A stretch of 64,000 nucleotides of DNA from NCBI RefSeq assembly GCF_028618555.1, contig NZ_JAQITD010000004.1:62001-126000 (forward strand), read 5' to 3'. The notes under the pieces were generated by a model. The model did no database searches. It saw only the letters and a list, made by a program, of their open reading frames with translations, and had not been told where the DNA came from. Source of the DNA: Bartonella sp. CM31XJBT (lineage in GTDB: Bacteria > Pseudomonadota > Alphaproteobacteria > Rhizobiales > Rhizobiaceae). The position numbers and the translations under genes were made by a program. Positions 1 through 9,835 of this stretch are shown piece after piece (positions within the stretch are counted from its first letter, which is position 1; the number at the start of each line of letters is the position of its first letter).

Positions 1-753
1 AATCTCGTCGATAAAAACAATACCGTCATTTTCAGCAACACGAAGCGCCTCTTGAATAATTTGCTCCTGATCAAGGAGTTTTTCAGATTCATCATCAATG
101 AGCGGTTTAAAAGAATCCTTTACCGTCGTCTTACGGACTTTTGTACGACTGCCCATTTTGCCCAAAATATCTGATAAATTCATAATACCCATTTGTGCCC
201 CAGGCATACCAGGAATATCAAAGGTTGAAGCACTATTGCTATTATTATCGGCGACTTCAATTTCAATCTCTTTCTCATCCAATTCACCTTCACGCAATTT
301 TTTACGAAAACTATCACGGGTAGCAGGACTTGCTGTTTTACCAACAAGGGCGTCTAAAACGCGCTCTTCAGCATTCACGTGAGCCTTTTCTTTTATTTCA
401 TCTCGTTTCTTTTCACGTACAAGAGAAATGGCAATTTCAACAAGATCTCGAATAATTTGCTCAACATCACGTCCCACATAACCAACTTCAGTAAATTTCG
501 TCGCTTCTACTTTAACGAAGGGTGCTCCAGAAAGTTTTGCTAATCGACGTGCGATTCCTGTTTTACCAACACCTGTTGGCCCTATCATTAAAATATTTTT
601 TGGCATAACTTCTTCACGCATCGGCTCATCAAGCTGTTGCCTACGCCACCGATTGCGCAATGCAATAGCTACAGAGCGTTTGGCATCATTTTGGCCAATA
701 ATAAAACGATCAAGTTCAGAAACAGTCTCACGAGGGGAAAATACAACACACAT
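1..753 (-). CDS. hslU: ATP-dependent protease ATPase subunit HslU (3' end outside window)
   Basis: This is the AAA+ unfoldase ring of the cytoplasmic HslUV (ClpYQ) protease; it unfolds substrates and feeds them to HslV. About 251 N-terminal codons are visible. The Walker A motif GPTGVGKT is at residues 58-65, and the Walker B segment IVFIDE lies at the window edge. The variable I-domain with acidic stretches lies between them. The ATG at 753 directly follows the hslV stop codon (754-756), so the two genes are co-transcribed and probably translationally coupled. The C-terminal half lies beyond position 1. The identification is firm because both the motifs and the hslV neighbour agree. Confidence 0.97.
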   Translation of the reverse strand, partial: MCVVFSPRETVSELDRFIIGQNDAKRSVAIALRNRWRRQQLDEPMREEVMPKNILMIGPTGVGKTGIARRLAKLSGAPFVKVEATKFTEVGYVGRDVEQIIRDLVEIAISLVREKKRDEIKEKAHVNAEERVLDALVGKTASPATRDSFRKKLREGELDEKEIEIEVADNNSNSASTFDIPGMPGAQMGIMNLSDILGKMGSRTKVRKTTVKDSFKPLIDDESEKLLDQEQIIQEALRVAENDGIVFIDEI

Positions 754-1335
754 TTAAATAGCTTTCTCTAAAGAAGATAATTCTGCATCCAATGTTTCAA
801 TCGTAAAATGATCATTGGTGTAAACACAAATTTTAGCGGCAATAGCCATAGCTTTACGAGCAATAGTTTCTGCATCCAAATCCAAATCCATGAGTGCACG
901 CGCTGCTGAAAGAGCAAAATTTCCTCCAGAGCCAATTGCCATAACCCCATCTTCTGGTTCTAAGACATCACCAAGCCCTGTTAAAGCCAAAGTTACTTTC
1001 TTATCAGCCACGAGCATCATTGCTTCGAGACGACGCAAATAGCGATCTGTTCGCCAATCTTTTGCAAGTTCTACACAGGCACGCATAAGCTGATCAGGAT
1101 ATTGTTCAAGCTTTGTTTCCAATCTCTCCAGTAATGTAAAAGCATCTGCCGTAGCACCTGCAAAACCAGCAATAACCACTCCGTTCTTTCCAAGACGACG
1201 CACTTTACGTGCATTGCCTTTCATAATTGTCTGTCCAAGAGAGACCTGACCATCACCGGCCATCACGACTTTTCCACCTTTTCGTACCGTAATAATTGTT
1301 GTACCATACATTATGTCTGGCTTATGTTCTGTCAT
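754..1335 (-). CDS. hslV: ATP-dependent protease catalytic subunit HslV
   Basis: This is the proteasome-like peptidase of HslUV, an N-terminal nucleophile threonine protease. The protein has 193 residues. As in other alphaproteobacteria, a short propeptide precedes the nucleophile: the G11-T12-T13 junction suggests cleavage exposes Thr12. The GDGQ segment and the GSGGNFAL segment near residue 133 are typical of the family. A strong Shine-Dalgarno sequence (AAGGAG, about 1341-1346) precedes the ATG at 1335. It is the first gene of an hslV-hslU operon. I did not find a convincing heat-shock promoter in the 220 bases upstream. Confidence 0.97.
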   Translation of the reverse strand: MTEHKPDIMYGTTIITVRKGGKVVMAGDGQVSLGQTIMKGNARKVRRLGKNGVVIAGFAGATADAFTLLERLETKLEQYPDQLMRACVELAKDWRTDRYLRRLEAMMLVADKKVTLALTGLGDVLEPEDGVMAIGSGGNFALSAARALMDLDLDAETIARKAMAIAAKICVYTNDHFTIETLDAELSSLEKAI

Positions 1336-1555
1336 AAGGAAACTCCTTAATATTAACTTTACTTTTTAATATTGATTTCTTTTCATACAATGTAAAACTC
1401 AATTACTATTGTCCTATTTAAGAACATATACAGCAAAACACAATGATTCAGCATAACTCAATTTGTTGAAAATGGAAAAATGATATCATTGTTGTCAATG
1501 TAAATTACTGCTAAATAGCTTTATATAAACAGTTTGTGCTTTTTAGAGGAAAATT

Positions 1556-2545
1556 ATGAAAAAAATAGCCATAGGGACCTTAGGTGGAACAATTGCAATG
1601 ACTGCTGATAGTTTTGGTCACATGCAACCGACTTTAACTTCAGATAACCTCATAAAAAGTGTTCCTGATTTAAATAACGTTGCTGATATTCATGCACAAA
1701 CATTAATGCAAATACCAAGTGGATCTTTATCGTTTCAAATGCTTTTTGAAATAATTAAGTGGGCAAAACAACAAATAAACGCTGGTGCAGAAGGTATTGT
1801 TTTAACACAAGGGACTGATACTCTGGAAGAAACAGCTTTTTTTCTTTCTCTTTATTGGAAGGAGGCTGAACCACTCATCATAACCGGCGCTATGCGCATG
1901 CCTCATGAAGCAGGCGCGGATGGCCCCGCAAACATTTTAGCAGCCACTCGTGTCGCAGCAGCCACACAAAGTCGTAACAGGGGCGTTCTCGTTGTCATAA
2001 ATGATGCAATTCATTCACCTTATTGGCTCTATAAAAGCCATACCGTCAAAGTCGAAACATTTCAATCAGGTCTTGCAGGTGTTTTAGGAACTATTTTAGA
2101 GGGAAAACTTATTTATTTCAATGATCGAAAATTTTTTCCGACAACGTTTGATCTTCCCCAAAACCATGATCATCAAATTGCACTCCTCTATTCCTCTTTA
2201 TCATCTGGTGCACAATTAATGAAACTATGCCTTGAAAGTGGGTATTATGCTGGAGTTGTTATTGCTGGTTTTGGTGCGGGGCACTGTAGTTTTCAAGAAG
2301 CAGACCTTGTACAACAATATGCACAAAAAATACCAATCATTATTGCTAGTCGTTGTTGTAATGGCTCAACAACTCGTATAACTTATGGCTATAAAGGCTC
2401 CGAAATTGATATGATTGCTTCTGGTGCTCTCATGTCTGGTTATTTATCAGCCGTAAAAGCGCGTCTACTTTTATGGACTTTTTTGGCGCAAGGGCACTCA
2501 TTAGCACAAATCCGTGCAAACTGGAATGACTGGACTATAAGTTAA
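1556..2545 (+). CDS. L-asparaginase family protein (type I/II fold)
   Basis: This is a predicted L-asparaginase (asparagine to aspartate plus ammonia), 329 residues. The first catalytic threonine lies in the N-terminal LGGTIAM motif (residues 9-15). The second catalytic pair, Thr-Asp, lies in the GTDTLEET motif near residue 90. No signal peptide is visible, so it is probably cytoplasmic. AGAGGAAAA precedes the ATG at a good distance. It starts a run of plus-strand genes diverging from hslVU. The substrate could extend to glutamine; sequence alone does not settle this. Confidence 0.9.
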   Translation: MKKIAIGTLGGTIAMTADSFGHMQPTLTSDNLIKSVPDLNNVADIHAQTLMQIPSGSLSFQMLFEIIKWAKQQINAGAEGIVLTQGTDTLEETAFFLSLYWKEAEPLIITGAMRMPHEAGADGPANILAATRVAAATQSRNRGVLVVINDAIHSPYWLYKSHTVKVETFQSGLAGVLGTILEGKLIYFNDRKFFPTTFDLPQNHDHQIALLYSSLSSGAQLMKLCLESGYYAGVVIAGFGAGHCSFQEADLVQQYAQKIPIIIASRCCNGSTTRITYGYKGSEIDMIASGALMSGYLSAVKARLLLWTFLAQGHSLAQIRANWNDWTIS

Positions 2546-2551
2546 TGAAAA

Positions 2552-2671
2552 ATGATCTATTATCTTAAAAGAAGAGAGCATGCAAAACAAAATTTATTTG
2601 AAAATAAAGCCGCTCTTCTGTCTGCTCTTAATCAATTGCTGCTGCAAAAAAATCTTGACAAATACAAATGA
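2552..2671 (+). CDS. Possible 39-residue ORF coupled to coaA
   Basis: An ATG-started ORF of 39 codons fills the gap between the asparaginase gene and coaA. Its TGA overlaps the coaA start codon as ATGA, the arrangement seen in translational coupling. The product is basic and leucine/glutamine rich (for example [13 protein letters not shown]), with no family I recognise and no clear ribosome binding site. It may be a genuine small leader ORF, the remnant of a lost upstream gene, or chance. Confidence 0.3.
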   Translation: MIYYLKRREHAKQNLFENKAALLSALNQLLLQKNLDKYK

Positions 2672-3666
2672 TTGATACAACTATACAAAAAATTAATCAG
2701 AAAGATAATCTGGTCAAATCTGTTTCTGACCGATATTCACCCTATCGTGTTTTTACTGCACAAGAATGGTCAGAGTTTCGTGAAGACACACCTCTTACTT
2801 TGACTTTTGATGAAATTAAGCGTTTACGCTCTATTGATGATCCTATCGATCTTAAAGAAGTCCAACGCATTTATCTTTCTTTATCGCGTCTGTTATCATG
2901 CCATGTTGAAGCAGTACAGGAACTTTTCCACAAACGTCAGCAGTTTCTCCATCAAGAAGAGAGTAGAAAAACACCCTTTATTATTGGAATTGCTGGTTCT
3001 GTAGCTGTAGGAAAATCAACCACGGCTCGCATTCTTCAAGAACTGTTGAAACGTTGGACATCTAGTCTTAAAGTTGATCTAATCACAACGGATGGTTTTC
3101 TCTATCCTAACGCAATCTTACAGCAAAAAAATCGTATGAATCGTAAAGGATTTCCTGATTCCTATGACATTAAAAAACTGCTGTGCTTTCTTTCGGCTAT
3201 AAAAGCAGGTATCGGAAATGTCCGTGCCCCACTTTACTCACATATGACCTATGATGTTCTAGAAAATCAGACAATTACCATCGATCGTCCTGATATTTTA
3301 ATTGTTGAAGGTATTAATGTATTACAGGTCAGTGATCTTCCTAAAGATGGAAAAGCTATTCCTTTCGTATCAGATTTTTTTGATTTTTCAATCTATGTCG
3401 ATGCCGAAACAGAAGTCATTCGTCACTGGTATTTGGAGCGCTTTAAACGTTTGCGTAAAACAACTTTTCAAAATCCTGAATCCTATTTTCATCGTTATGC
3501 CCACCTCAATGAAAAAGAAGCCTCAAAAATCGCTGAGGATCTTTGGCAAACGATTAATTTAAAAAATTTACAGGAAAATATATTGCCAACACGACCACGG
3601 TCCAATCTCATTCTACGAAAGGGAAAAAATCATTTGGTCGAATATGTCGCACTTAGACGACTATAA
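2668..3666 (+). CDS. coaA: Pantothenate kinase (type I)
   Basis: It phosphorylates pantothenate, the first committed step of coenzyme A synthesis, in the cytosol. The protein has 332 residues, near the usual size of the bacterial CoaA family. The P-loop GSVAVGKS is at residues 110-117, followed by the family motif TTDGFLYPN and the HMTYDV segment (residues about 191-196). The start overlaps the stop of a small upstream ORF (ATGA), and the 3' end comes 13 bases before the start of the M17 peptidase reading frame. Confidence 0.96.
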   Translation: MIDTTIQKINQKDNLVKSVSDRYSPYRVFTAQEWSEFREDTPLTLTFDEIKRLRSIDDPIDLKEVQRIYLSLSRLLSCHVEAVQELFHKRQQFLHQEESRKTPFIIGIAGSVAVGKSTTARILQELLKRWTSSLKVDLITTDGFLYPNAILQQKNRMNRKGFPDSYDIKKLLCFLSAIKAGIGNVRAPLYSHMTYDVLENQTITIDRPDILIVEGINVLQVSDLPKDGKAIPFVSDFFDFSIYVDAETEVIRHWYLERFKRLRKTTFQNPESYFHRYAHLNEKEASKIAEDLWQTINLKNLQENILPTRPRSNLILRKGKNHLVEYVALRRL

Positions 3667-3679
3667 GGATCTCATAACT

Positions 3680-5053
3680 ATGCAGCACCACCACATTCAT
3701 TTTACCTCAACGCGTATCGATAACAGTTGCCCTATCATCTTGGTAAACCAAAGAAATCTTGCTAACTTATCACTTGATGCGTCAACAACAGCATGGATAA
3801 AAGTTAATGACTTTACTGGCAAAGCGGGACAAATACTCTTTGTTCCTCACGAAACGGGGCATTTAAAAAAAGTTTTATTTGGAATTGGCAATAATAGCGA
3901 TCCTTTTATCACAGGAGTTCTTGCTCAAAAACTTCCTGCTGGTCAATGGCATTTAGAAGGTACAACCTCTGATGAAATAAATACCTATCTTGGATTAGCA
4001 TTCGGTAGCTATCAATTTAATCGCTATCGTCAAAATTCTTCTTTCAAATCATTATCCATCCATGTCAATGAGGCCGTTGATCTTAATGAACTCCAACGAA
4101 TTTATGAAGCTGTCTTTTTCGTCCGTGATCTCATTAATATTCCAGCCAATGATATGACCCCTGATGCTCTCGAAAAAGAAGCTCGAAAACTAGGAAAAAC
4201 CTACGGTGCTCACATCAAAAGTATTTGTGGAGATGATCTCTTAACCCATAACTTTCCGATGATTCATGCTGTAGGACGAGCAGGCAGCACTGCACCACGA
4301 CTGATTGAGTTACTCTGGGGGAAAGAAGATCATCCTAAAATAACGTTGGTGGGCAAAGGCGTAACTTTTGATACTGGAGGACTCGATATTAAATCAGCCA
4401 ATAACATGTTGCTTATGAAAAAAGACATGGGGGGTGGGGCAAACGTTTTGGGATTGGCTAAACTTATCATGGATGCAAAATTGCCTTTCCGTCTCCGTGT
4501 TTTGATTCCAGCTGTAGAAAATGCAATTTCTGCGAATGCTTACCGACCAAGTGATATCCTCAGAAGTCGTAAAGGTTTAAGTGTTGAAGTAGGTAATACA
4601 GATGCTGAAGGGCGCCTTGTCCTTGCCGATGCACTCGCCTATGGTGATGAAGAAAGTCCACAATTCATGCTTTGTATGGCTACTTTAACAGGGGCAGCGC
4701 GTATAGCATTAGGACCAGATCTTCCCGCATTTTATTGTAATGATTCAATATGAGCACAACAAATTTCTGAATCTGCTCACGCTGTCTTTGATCCTCTTTG
4801 GCAAATGCCCCTTTGGAAACCTTACCAAGAGATGTTATCATCACCAATTGCTGATCTTAACAATGTAACTGGAAATAGCTTTGCTGGTTCTATAACAGCT
4901 GCTTTATTTCTTAATTCTTTTGTTGAAAAAGCTGAACATTTTGCGCATTTTGACCTTTATGGATGGATTCCAAAAGAAAAACCAGGATACCCTATTGGTG
5001 GATCAGCACAAACTATTCGTGCCCTTTATAATATTTTTAAAAATGAAGTTTGA
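3680..5053 (+). pseudogene. M17 leucyl aminopeptidase family gene interrupted by in-frame TGA
   Basis: This encodes an M17 (leucyl aminopeptidase) zinc exopeptidase. The ATG at 3680 has an AAGGAT site just upstream. Codon 358 (4751-4753) is TGA, and the same frame then continues uninterrupted to 5053 with convincing family sequence (FAGSITAALFL, HFDLYGW, GGSAQTIRAL). The metal-site and catalytic motifs GVTFDTGG (about residue 228) and NTDAEGR (about residue 306) precede the stop. The missing part is about 100 residues of the catalytic-domain C-terminus. It is either a recent nonsense mutation, a base error, or stop readthrough. A functional truncated enzyme seems unlikely. Confidence 0.85.
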
Positions 5054-5191
5054 CACACAATATTCAAAAAAATAGACAATTTTGCAGCTTAAAGAATAAT
5101 TGGTCTTACACAGTATTCTTAGTTTTGTTTGAGGATAAAAATCTTACCAATACAGCTTTCATGAGTTTGTTTAAAGGTAAGAAGTAACAAA

Positions 5192-6094
5192 ATGGAAAGC
5201 AAAAAGATGATCTCTAAAGACCCAAGACTTCATGCATTCAGAGATGATCTAGCAGATCAACGTCTTGAAACAGAAATTACAGCTCAGCGCTTTGTTCAAG
5301 GTGAAAAAAGACGTGTTAATACAGGGGTCGCTGGACTTTTTAAAGAAAATAGTAAAAAAAGTGAAAGACAAACAGAATGCTTATTCGGAGAAGAACTTCT
5401 CATTTTTGAACAAGGGGAAACAATGTCGTGGGGACAATCACTCAAAGATGGTTATGTTGGTTATATTGATACAAAAGTTCTTTGTACATCAACCATAAAA
5501 CAAACGCATGTGGTTTCAGTACCACGTACATTTAAATATTTACACGCTGACTTACGTGGACCAATAGTGTCCCCTTTATCTATGGGAAGCAAAGTCAGTG
5601 TTGTTGATGAAATTGAAGTCCGTGACACAATGTATTCTATTCTTGAAAATGGAACAGCAATCATTACGAGCCATCTCAGCCCCATTGGACGCGTATATGA
5701 AGATTATGTCACAGTTGCAGAAACCTTTATCCGTACACCTTATCTTTGGGGTGGTGTCAGCGGTTTTGGAATTGATTGTTCGGGACTCATTCAGCTCTCT
5801 ATGATGATGACCGATCAAATAGTTTTACGTGATACCGATATGCAGCAAGAAACTATAGGCAGTCCTCTTACAGATACTGATAAACTTCAACGAGGCGATT
5901 TAATTTTTTGGAAAGATCATGTTGCTATTATGGTCGATCACGCAAATATTATTCACGCAAATGGTTTTTCTATGGACGTTATGATTGAGCCATTGGAAAA
6001 AGCAATTACGCGTATCGCTAAAAAAAATCAATATCCCATCGCAAAACGCCGTCCAATTCAAGAAACTTCATGCATGCCTCCTATAAAAAATTAA
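5192..6094 (+). CDS. NlpC/P60 family cysteine peptidase with N-terminal SH3-like region
   Basis: This is a predicted gamma-D-glutamyl-diamino-acid endopeptidase acting on peptidoglycan peptides, 300 residues. The N-terminal half resembles the bacterial SH3-type region found in dipeptidyl-peptidase VI-like proteins. The C-terminal NlpC/P60 domain shows the nucleophile in DCSGL (about residue 195), the catalytic His in DHVAIMVD (about residue 246) and a third polar residue in IIHANGF. There is no signal peptide, so it may recycle muropeptides in the cytoplasm. The start could instead be ATG 5207, whose N-terminus (MISKDPRLHAF) is closer to family members. It follows the M17 aminopeptidase, a common Rhizobiales pairing. 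Confidence 0.88.
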   Translation: MESKKMISKDPRLHAFRDDLADQRLETEITAQRFVQGEKRRVNTGVAGLFKENSKKSERQTECLFGEELLIFEQGETMSWGQSLKDGYVGYIDTKVLCTSTIKQTHVVSVPRTFKYLHADLRGPIVSPLSMGSKVSVVDEIEVRDTMYSILENGTAIITSHLSPIGRVYEDYVTVAETFIRTPYLWGGVSGFGIDCSGLIQLSMMMTDQIVLRDTDMQQETIGSPLTDTDKLQRGDLIFWKDHVAIMVDHANIIHANGFSMDVMIEPLEKAITRIAKKNQYPIAKRRPIQETSCMPPIKN

Positions 6095-6104
6095 TTGAAT
6101 GTTT

Positions 6105-6560
6105 TATTATACAATATATTGATTTATAAGGATAATTATCCATCATTCACTCTGCGTCAAGCATTCTAAATATCGTAAAATTTTTTATTTCAAATCTGTT
6201 TTTATGTTGGATCAATCAAAGCCGCTTGTCTGTTCATCACAAGCGTAATTGATGTATAAGTAAAAATGATTATGAAAAGAAAAATATTCCTTCTGAATGC
6301 CCTCAAATGCCAAGAGCTATCGTAATATTGGGACCAGCTTACTTCTTCATAAGCGTAAAGATAGTGGCGCTCAATAGATTTTACATTATTTCCATAGGGA
6401 CTTTAACGTTATATCATTCCGGCACCGTCGCGAAATGGGCTTTGGAGCATTGCGAGGTGCCTCTTTTAAAAAAGCTCGTGAATATGCAACACAATGCCAT
6501 TCTACATTACGTAAAGAACGTACCCCTCTTAATCAAAAGCAACATTTTTTGAAATTTTTC
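6105..6560 (+). pseudogene. Phage integrase 5' relic with conserved upstream flank (left arm of inverted pair)
   Basis: From about 6268 the plus strand carries a decayed N-terminal (DUF4102-type, arm-binding) integrase domain. With a stop and frameshifts ignored it reads LLLHKRKDSGAQ, then REMGFGALRG, then KKAREYATQCHSTLRKE, the usual layout of this phage integrase family. Bases 6105-6240 form a flank, including TATTTCAAATCTG (about 6188-6200), that also occurs inverted at about 6790-6960 and again at 29009-29180. No catalytic domain follows. It is a dead fragment. Confidence 0.72.
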
Positions 6561-6589
6561 CTATTATCGATATCTCATGAAATAAATAC

Positions 6590-6960
6590 CCCTTATACCT
6601 CTCAGTGCACCCCAACCCATCTCACAATGATACACGTGAAAAGTGTAACATACATTGTCTACCACTATCTTTATACTTATGAATCGTGTAAAGACATCGT
6701 TATACACTTTGCCAATTCTCAATGTTGCGATAACCCTTGGCTATTGGAGAGTGTTCTTTCAGCACGTATTTTATTTCTTTCTTAAATAATTTTATCCACA
6801 TAACCCTCCCCGCTTGGAACGTGCAAAAGAATGGTTTTGATTAATTTAACATAAAACAGATTTGAAATGAGAAAGTTTTTTACGACTCTGGACTTCCCCA
6901 TTCAACATAAAAAATTATAAATTATCATTTTAAATCAATATATTGAATTATATTTTCTTC
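6590..6960 (-). pseudogene. Second integrase 5' relic with the same flank, inverted (right arm)
   Basis: Read on the minus strand from 6960, the conserved flank (TATTTCAAATCTG-like core near 6858-6870, TATATTGATTT near 6930) is followed by a decayed integrase N-terminus. Its segments are TIHKYKDSGRQ and then CEMGWGALRG, in shifting frames down to about 6590. It is a diverged, oppositely oriented copy of the relic at 6105-6560, so the two make a large imperfect inverted repeat between the NlpC/P60 gene and mutT. No open coding potential remains. Confidence 0.65.
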
Positions 6961-6970
6961 TTATAACACA

Positions 6971-7378
6971 TTAAAGAAGATGATTTTTCAATACCTGAAC
7001 CAATGGTTTATCAGCATCAGGCATAGAGTATTTATCAAGATCATTAATAAAAACCCATTCTAAATTTTGCCCCTCTCGTCCTTGCGCAACACCCTCATAA
7101 TGGTCACAAAGATACAATGGCATTAAGAGATGAAATGTTTTATAGTTATGACTTGCAAATGTTAAAGGGTGTAAATTATTTAGTTGAACATAAATACCAA
7201 GCTCTTCCTCTAATTCACGAATCAATGATGCTTCCGGAGTTTCACCTTGCTCAACCTTGCCACCAGGAAACTCCCATAAACCAGCCAGTGATTTTCCTTC
7301 AGGACGCTGTGTAAGCAAAACACGATTATTCTGATCGAACAATGCGCATGCAACAACAAGAAGAATAGAACTTTTCAT
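6971..7378 (-). CDS. mutT: MutT-type Nudix hydrolase (8-oxo-dGTP pyrophosphatase)
   Basis: A Nudix hydrolase probably cleansing oxidised dGTP. The Nudix box is intact: GGKVEQGETPEASLIRELEE begins near residue 38 and continues into EELGI, with the metal-binding REXXEE core. With the start at 7378 the protein has 135 residues, close to E. coli MutT. Upstream in-frame ATGs at 7384 and 7396 are possible; GGGGAG at about 7389-7394 lies 4 bases before 7384 and 10 before 7378. It follows argJ on the same strand, the usual Rhizobiales order, with 131 bases between them. Confidence 0.88.
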   Translation of the reverse strand: MKSSILLVVACALFDQNNRVLLTQRPEGKSLAGLWEFPGGKVEQGETPEASLIRELEEELGIYVQLNNLHPLTFASHNYKTFHLLMPLYLCDHYEGVAQGREGQNLEWVFINDLDKYSMPDADKPLVQVLKNHLL

Positions 7379-7509
7379 ACACATATCACTCCCCAATAGG
7401 GAACATAAAAATAACTGACTTTCCTATCATATCCCCTCTGCTCCTAAAAGAGCTCACATACCCCATTTGCTCTGAAAAATAATAAGCTGTTAAATATAAA
7501 GTGCATCCA

Positions 7510-8742
7510 TTAACTTCTGTAATCGCTATTGATCATAACGTACTCTTTTGTTAAATCGCAAGACCAAACCGTCGCCGTGCTCTTACCCAAACCGATATCA
7601 ACACGAATTGTGATGTGTTTACCTTGCATATAAGCACCTATTGTCTCTTCACAATACTCAGGATCTCGTACGCCATTCACGGCCACACGATGCTCACCAA
7701 ACCAAATCGTCAATAGATCACGATCGACTTCAACACCGGCCTTCCCAACTGCCATAACGACCCGCCCCCAATTCGCATCTTCACCGGCAATAGCCGTTTT
7801 TACGAGCGGTGAATTTGCAATTGATAAAGCAATAGTTTTAGCTGCATTGTTTGTTGTAGCGCCCATCACATTAACCTCAATTAAATGACGAGCACCTTCA
7901 CCATCACAAACAACTTGTAGTGCAAGTTCATGCAGAAGTGCACTCAATTGTTTCACAAAAACCCTATAACGCGGATCAGATTTACTTGTAAGACATGGAA
8001 AATGTTCTTTTCCTGTCGCAAACAACATAAGCGTATCTGAAGTTGAGGTATCGCTATCAACAGTAATTGAATTGAAAGAACCCTCAACTGCCTCTGATAA
8101 CATGGATTGGAGTGCATCCGAAGAAATAGTCGCATCACTAACCACAAATGACAGCATTGTCGCCATATCTGGTGCAATCATACCAGAACCTTTTGCAATT
8201 CCATTAATGGTAACACGCTCTCCCCCACAGTCAAAAGTGCGCGTCGCAAGTTTTGGAAATGTGTCCGTTGTCATTATGGCTTTTGCAGCTTCCAACCAAT
8301 TGCCCTCTTCTGCTGTCTCTGCCATACTTGGTAAAAGATTGACAATACCCGATGCATCCATTGGCTCACCAATAACACCCGTAGAAGCTATAAAAATTTC
8401 ATCTTCTCTAACCTTTAAAGCGTTCGCTGCTGCACAAATAATTGCATCGGTTGTGTGCTTTCCTTTGCTTCCTGTAAAAGCATTTGCATTTCCAGAATTC
8501 ACAACAACACCCCTCGCAACCCCATGAGGAAGCGATGCACGACAATGCTCTACAGGGGCAGATGGACATTTTGAACGAGTAAAAACACCGGCCACACTCA
8601 CTGGCTTATCGAATATGATGAAAAGAAGATCTGTACGATCTTTATATTTAATCCCAGCTTCAGCTGTTGCTATCCGTACACCAGATAATGGAGAAAGCTC
8701 TTGGATCTTTTGAGGCGACAAAGGAGAGATTTTCAAAACCAC
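7510..8742 (-). CDS. argJ: Bifunctional ornithine acetyltransferase / N-acetylglutamate synthase
   Basis: ArgJ transfers the acetyl group from N-acetylornithine to glutamate in the cyclic arginine pathway; bifunctional forms also use acetyl-CoA. The protein has 410 residues, typical for the family. The self-cleavage site is the conserved [14 protein letters not shown] segment, with the nucleophile Thr at about residue 192, where the precursor splits into alpha and beta chains. [13 protein letters not shown] near the N-terminus and EDANWGRV near residue 310 are also family motifs. It lies between the parvulin gene and mutT. Whether it is mono- or bifunctional cannot be told from sequence. Confidence 0.95.
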   Translation of the reverse strand: MVLKISPLSPQKIQELSPLSGVRIATAEAGIKYKDRTDLLFIIFDKPVSVAGVFTRSKCPSAPVEHCRASLPHGVARGVVVNSGNANAFTGSKGKHTTDAIICAAANALKVREDEIFIASTGVIGEPMDASGIVNLLPSMAETAEEGNWLEAAKAIMTTDTFPKLATRTFDCGGERVTINGIAKGSGMIAPDMATMLSFVVSDATISSDALQSMLSEAVEGSFNSITVDSDTSTSDTLMLFATGKEHFPCLTSKSDPRYRVFVKQLSALLHELALQVVCDGEGARHLIEVNVMGATTNNAAKTIALSIANSPLVKTAIAGEDANWGRVVMAVGKAGVEVDRDLLTIWFGEHRVAVNGVRDPEYCEETIGAYMQGKHITIRVDIGLGKSTATVWSCDLTKEYVMINSDYRS

Positions 8743-8800
8743 AATATGCTTTCTATAAAAAAATGAAATGATTGCAGATCAATAACCTCTCATAGAAAAC

Positions 8801-8832
8801 TGCTAGGCTTTTTGAACAAAACTAACCTAGCA
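8801..8832 (-). terminator. Possible terminator of the parvulin gene
   Basis: TGCTAGG at 8801-8807 pairs with CCTAGCA at 8826-8832, and a T-rich run follows on the minus strand. The stem is only 7 bp with a long loop, so this is tentative. It lies just downstream of the parvulin stop codon. Confidence 0.4.
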
Positions 8833-8867
8833 AATTATCTATTAAAGAGGCTATCTATTTTTCCTAG

Positions 8868-9821
8868 CTATTCCGTATCTTCTTCATCTGATGTCTCATC
8901 GGGAAGTAGCGTCCCATTTTGATGAAGCGATTCCATGATTTTGGTAACATTAGGATCAGGGTATTTCACATCTATCTTGCTACGCAAATCAACAATCAGT
9001 TCTTGATAGCGCTTTTTTATTAGCTGTGTCCGCAACATCTCTTTAACATCATCAAATGCAGGCGGTTGTTTTACACGACGATCTTCTAATTTAATAATAT
9101 GCCAACCAAAAGGACTTTCAACGGGTTGTTTTGTGTATTCGCCAACTTTCAAACCAAATGCGGCATCTTCAAAAGGCTTGACCATTTGACCATGGCTAAA
9201 ATAACCAAGATCACCCCCAACGGCAGCAGAACCATCTGTTGAACTTTTCTTTGCAATCTCTTCAAAATTTTCGCCTTTATTTAAATGCTTAATGATAGCT
9301 TCTGCTTCTTTTCTCGTTTTGACCAAAATATGACGCGCTTTAACCTCATCCTCTTTAGGTAAAGCAGCAACTTCTTGCTTATAAAGAGCTTCCAAATCAG
9401 TATCCGATATTTTATCAACAATCTCCTGTTTAAAATAAAGCTGTTGAAGAACATTGTCACGCATGACTGCCATACGTTTATCGTAAGCTTCTGTCTTATC
9501 AAGACCCTTGCTTCTTGCTGCTTTTGCGAGTGCCTGCATATCTAAATAAGCTTTTAAAACCATCATACGGCGTTGTTCATCAGGAAAACGTGCTAAATTA
9601 GGATTTATTTCAAGCGCTAAATCATCCAATTGGCCTGCTGTAATATTTTTCCCATCAATAACCGCCATAACATGAGAAGGAGAAACGGCTTTTTCAGAAG
9701 CTTTCTCTAAAGTCTTTAAATCACTCGACGATGAATTCAAACCTTCTTGAGCACTCACCCCTAAACTTGTACTTGCCAATAAAGTTGATGCTAAAAAAAG
9801 CGTGATAAAGTTAAATTTCAT
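8868..9821 (-). CDS. Periplasmic parvulin-type peptidyl-prolyl cis-trans isomerase
   Basis: This is an exported PpiC/PrsA-like foldase of 317 residues, probably helping fold secreted or outer-membrane proteins. The start at 9821 is chosen because AAGGAGT lies 7 bases upstream and a clean signal peptide follows (FITLFLASTLLASTSL, cleavage after VSAQ or nearby). The parvulin domain runs about residues 145-240 and contains ARHILVK, GGDLGYF and PFGWHIIKLEDRR. A SurA-like N-terminal helical region precedes it. The C-terminus is acidic. It diverges from secA, which fits a shared role in protein export. Confidence 0.9.
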   Translation of the reverse strand: MKFNFITLFLASTLLASTSLGVSAQEGLNSSSSDLKTLEKASEKAVSPSHVMAVIDGKNITAGQLDDLALEINPNLARFPDEQRRMMVLKAYLDMQALAKAARSKGLDKTEAYDKRMAVMRDNVLQQLYFKQEIVDKISDTDLEALYKQEVAALPKEDEVKARHILVKTRKEAEAIIKHLNKGENFEEIAKKSSTDGSAAVGGDLGYFSHGQMVKPFEDAAFGLKVGEYTKQPVESPFGWHIIKLEDRRVKQPPAFDDVKEMLRTQLIKKRYQELIVDLRSKIDVKYPDPNVTKIMESLHQNGTLLPDETSDEEDTE

Positions 9822-9835
9822 AAATATACTCCTTA

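Noticed and set aside
98-382. 94-codon plus-strand frame in hslU
   Set aside because: Antisense shadow of the hslU I-domain.
1336-1555. Heat-shock (RpoH) promoter for hslVU
   Set aside because: Expected, but no segment matched the CTTG...CCYATNT pattern well enough to report.
6307-6552. 81-codon open frame inside the inverted repeat region
   Set aside because: Out of frame with the recognisable integrase arm-domain sequence and without a ribosome binding site; it is a by-product of the decayed gene.
6435-6785. 116-codon open frame
   Set aside because: Only its first third matches the integrase arm domain; it then runs through the opposite-strand relic. Not an intact gene.
6811-6836. GGAAC that could start an EcfG promoter
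   Set aside because: No CGTT at 16-17 bases; it lies inside the integrase flank repeat.
8072-8527. 151-codon plus-strand frame inside argJ
   Set aside because: Antisense to argJ, whose own motifs are complete.
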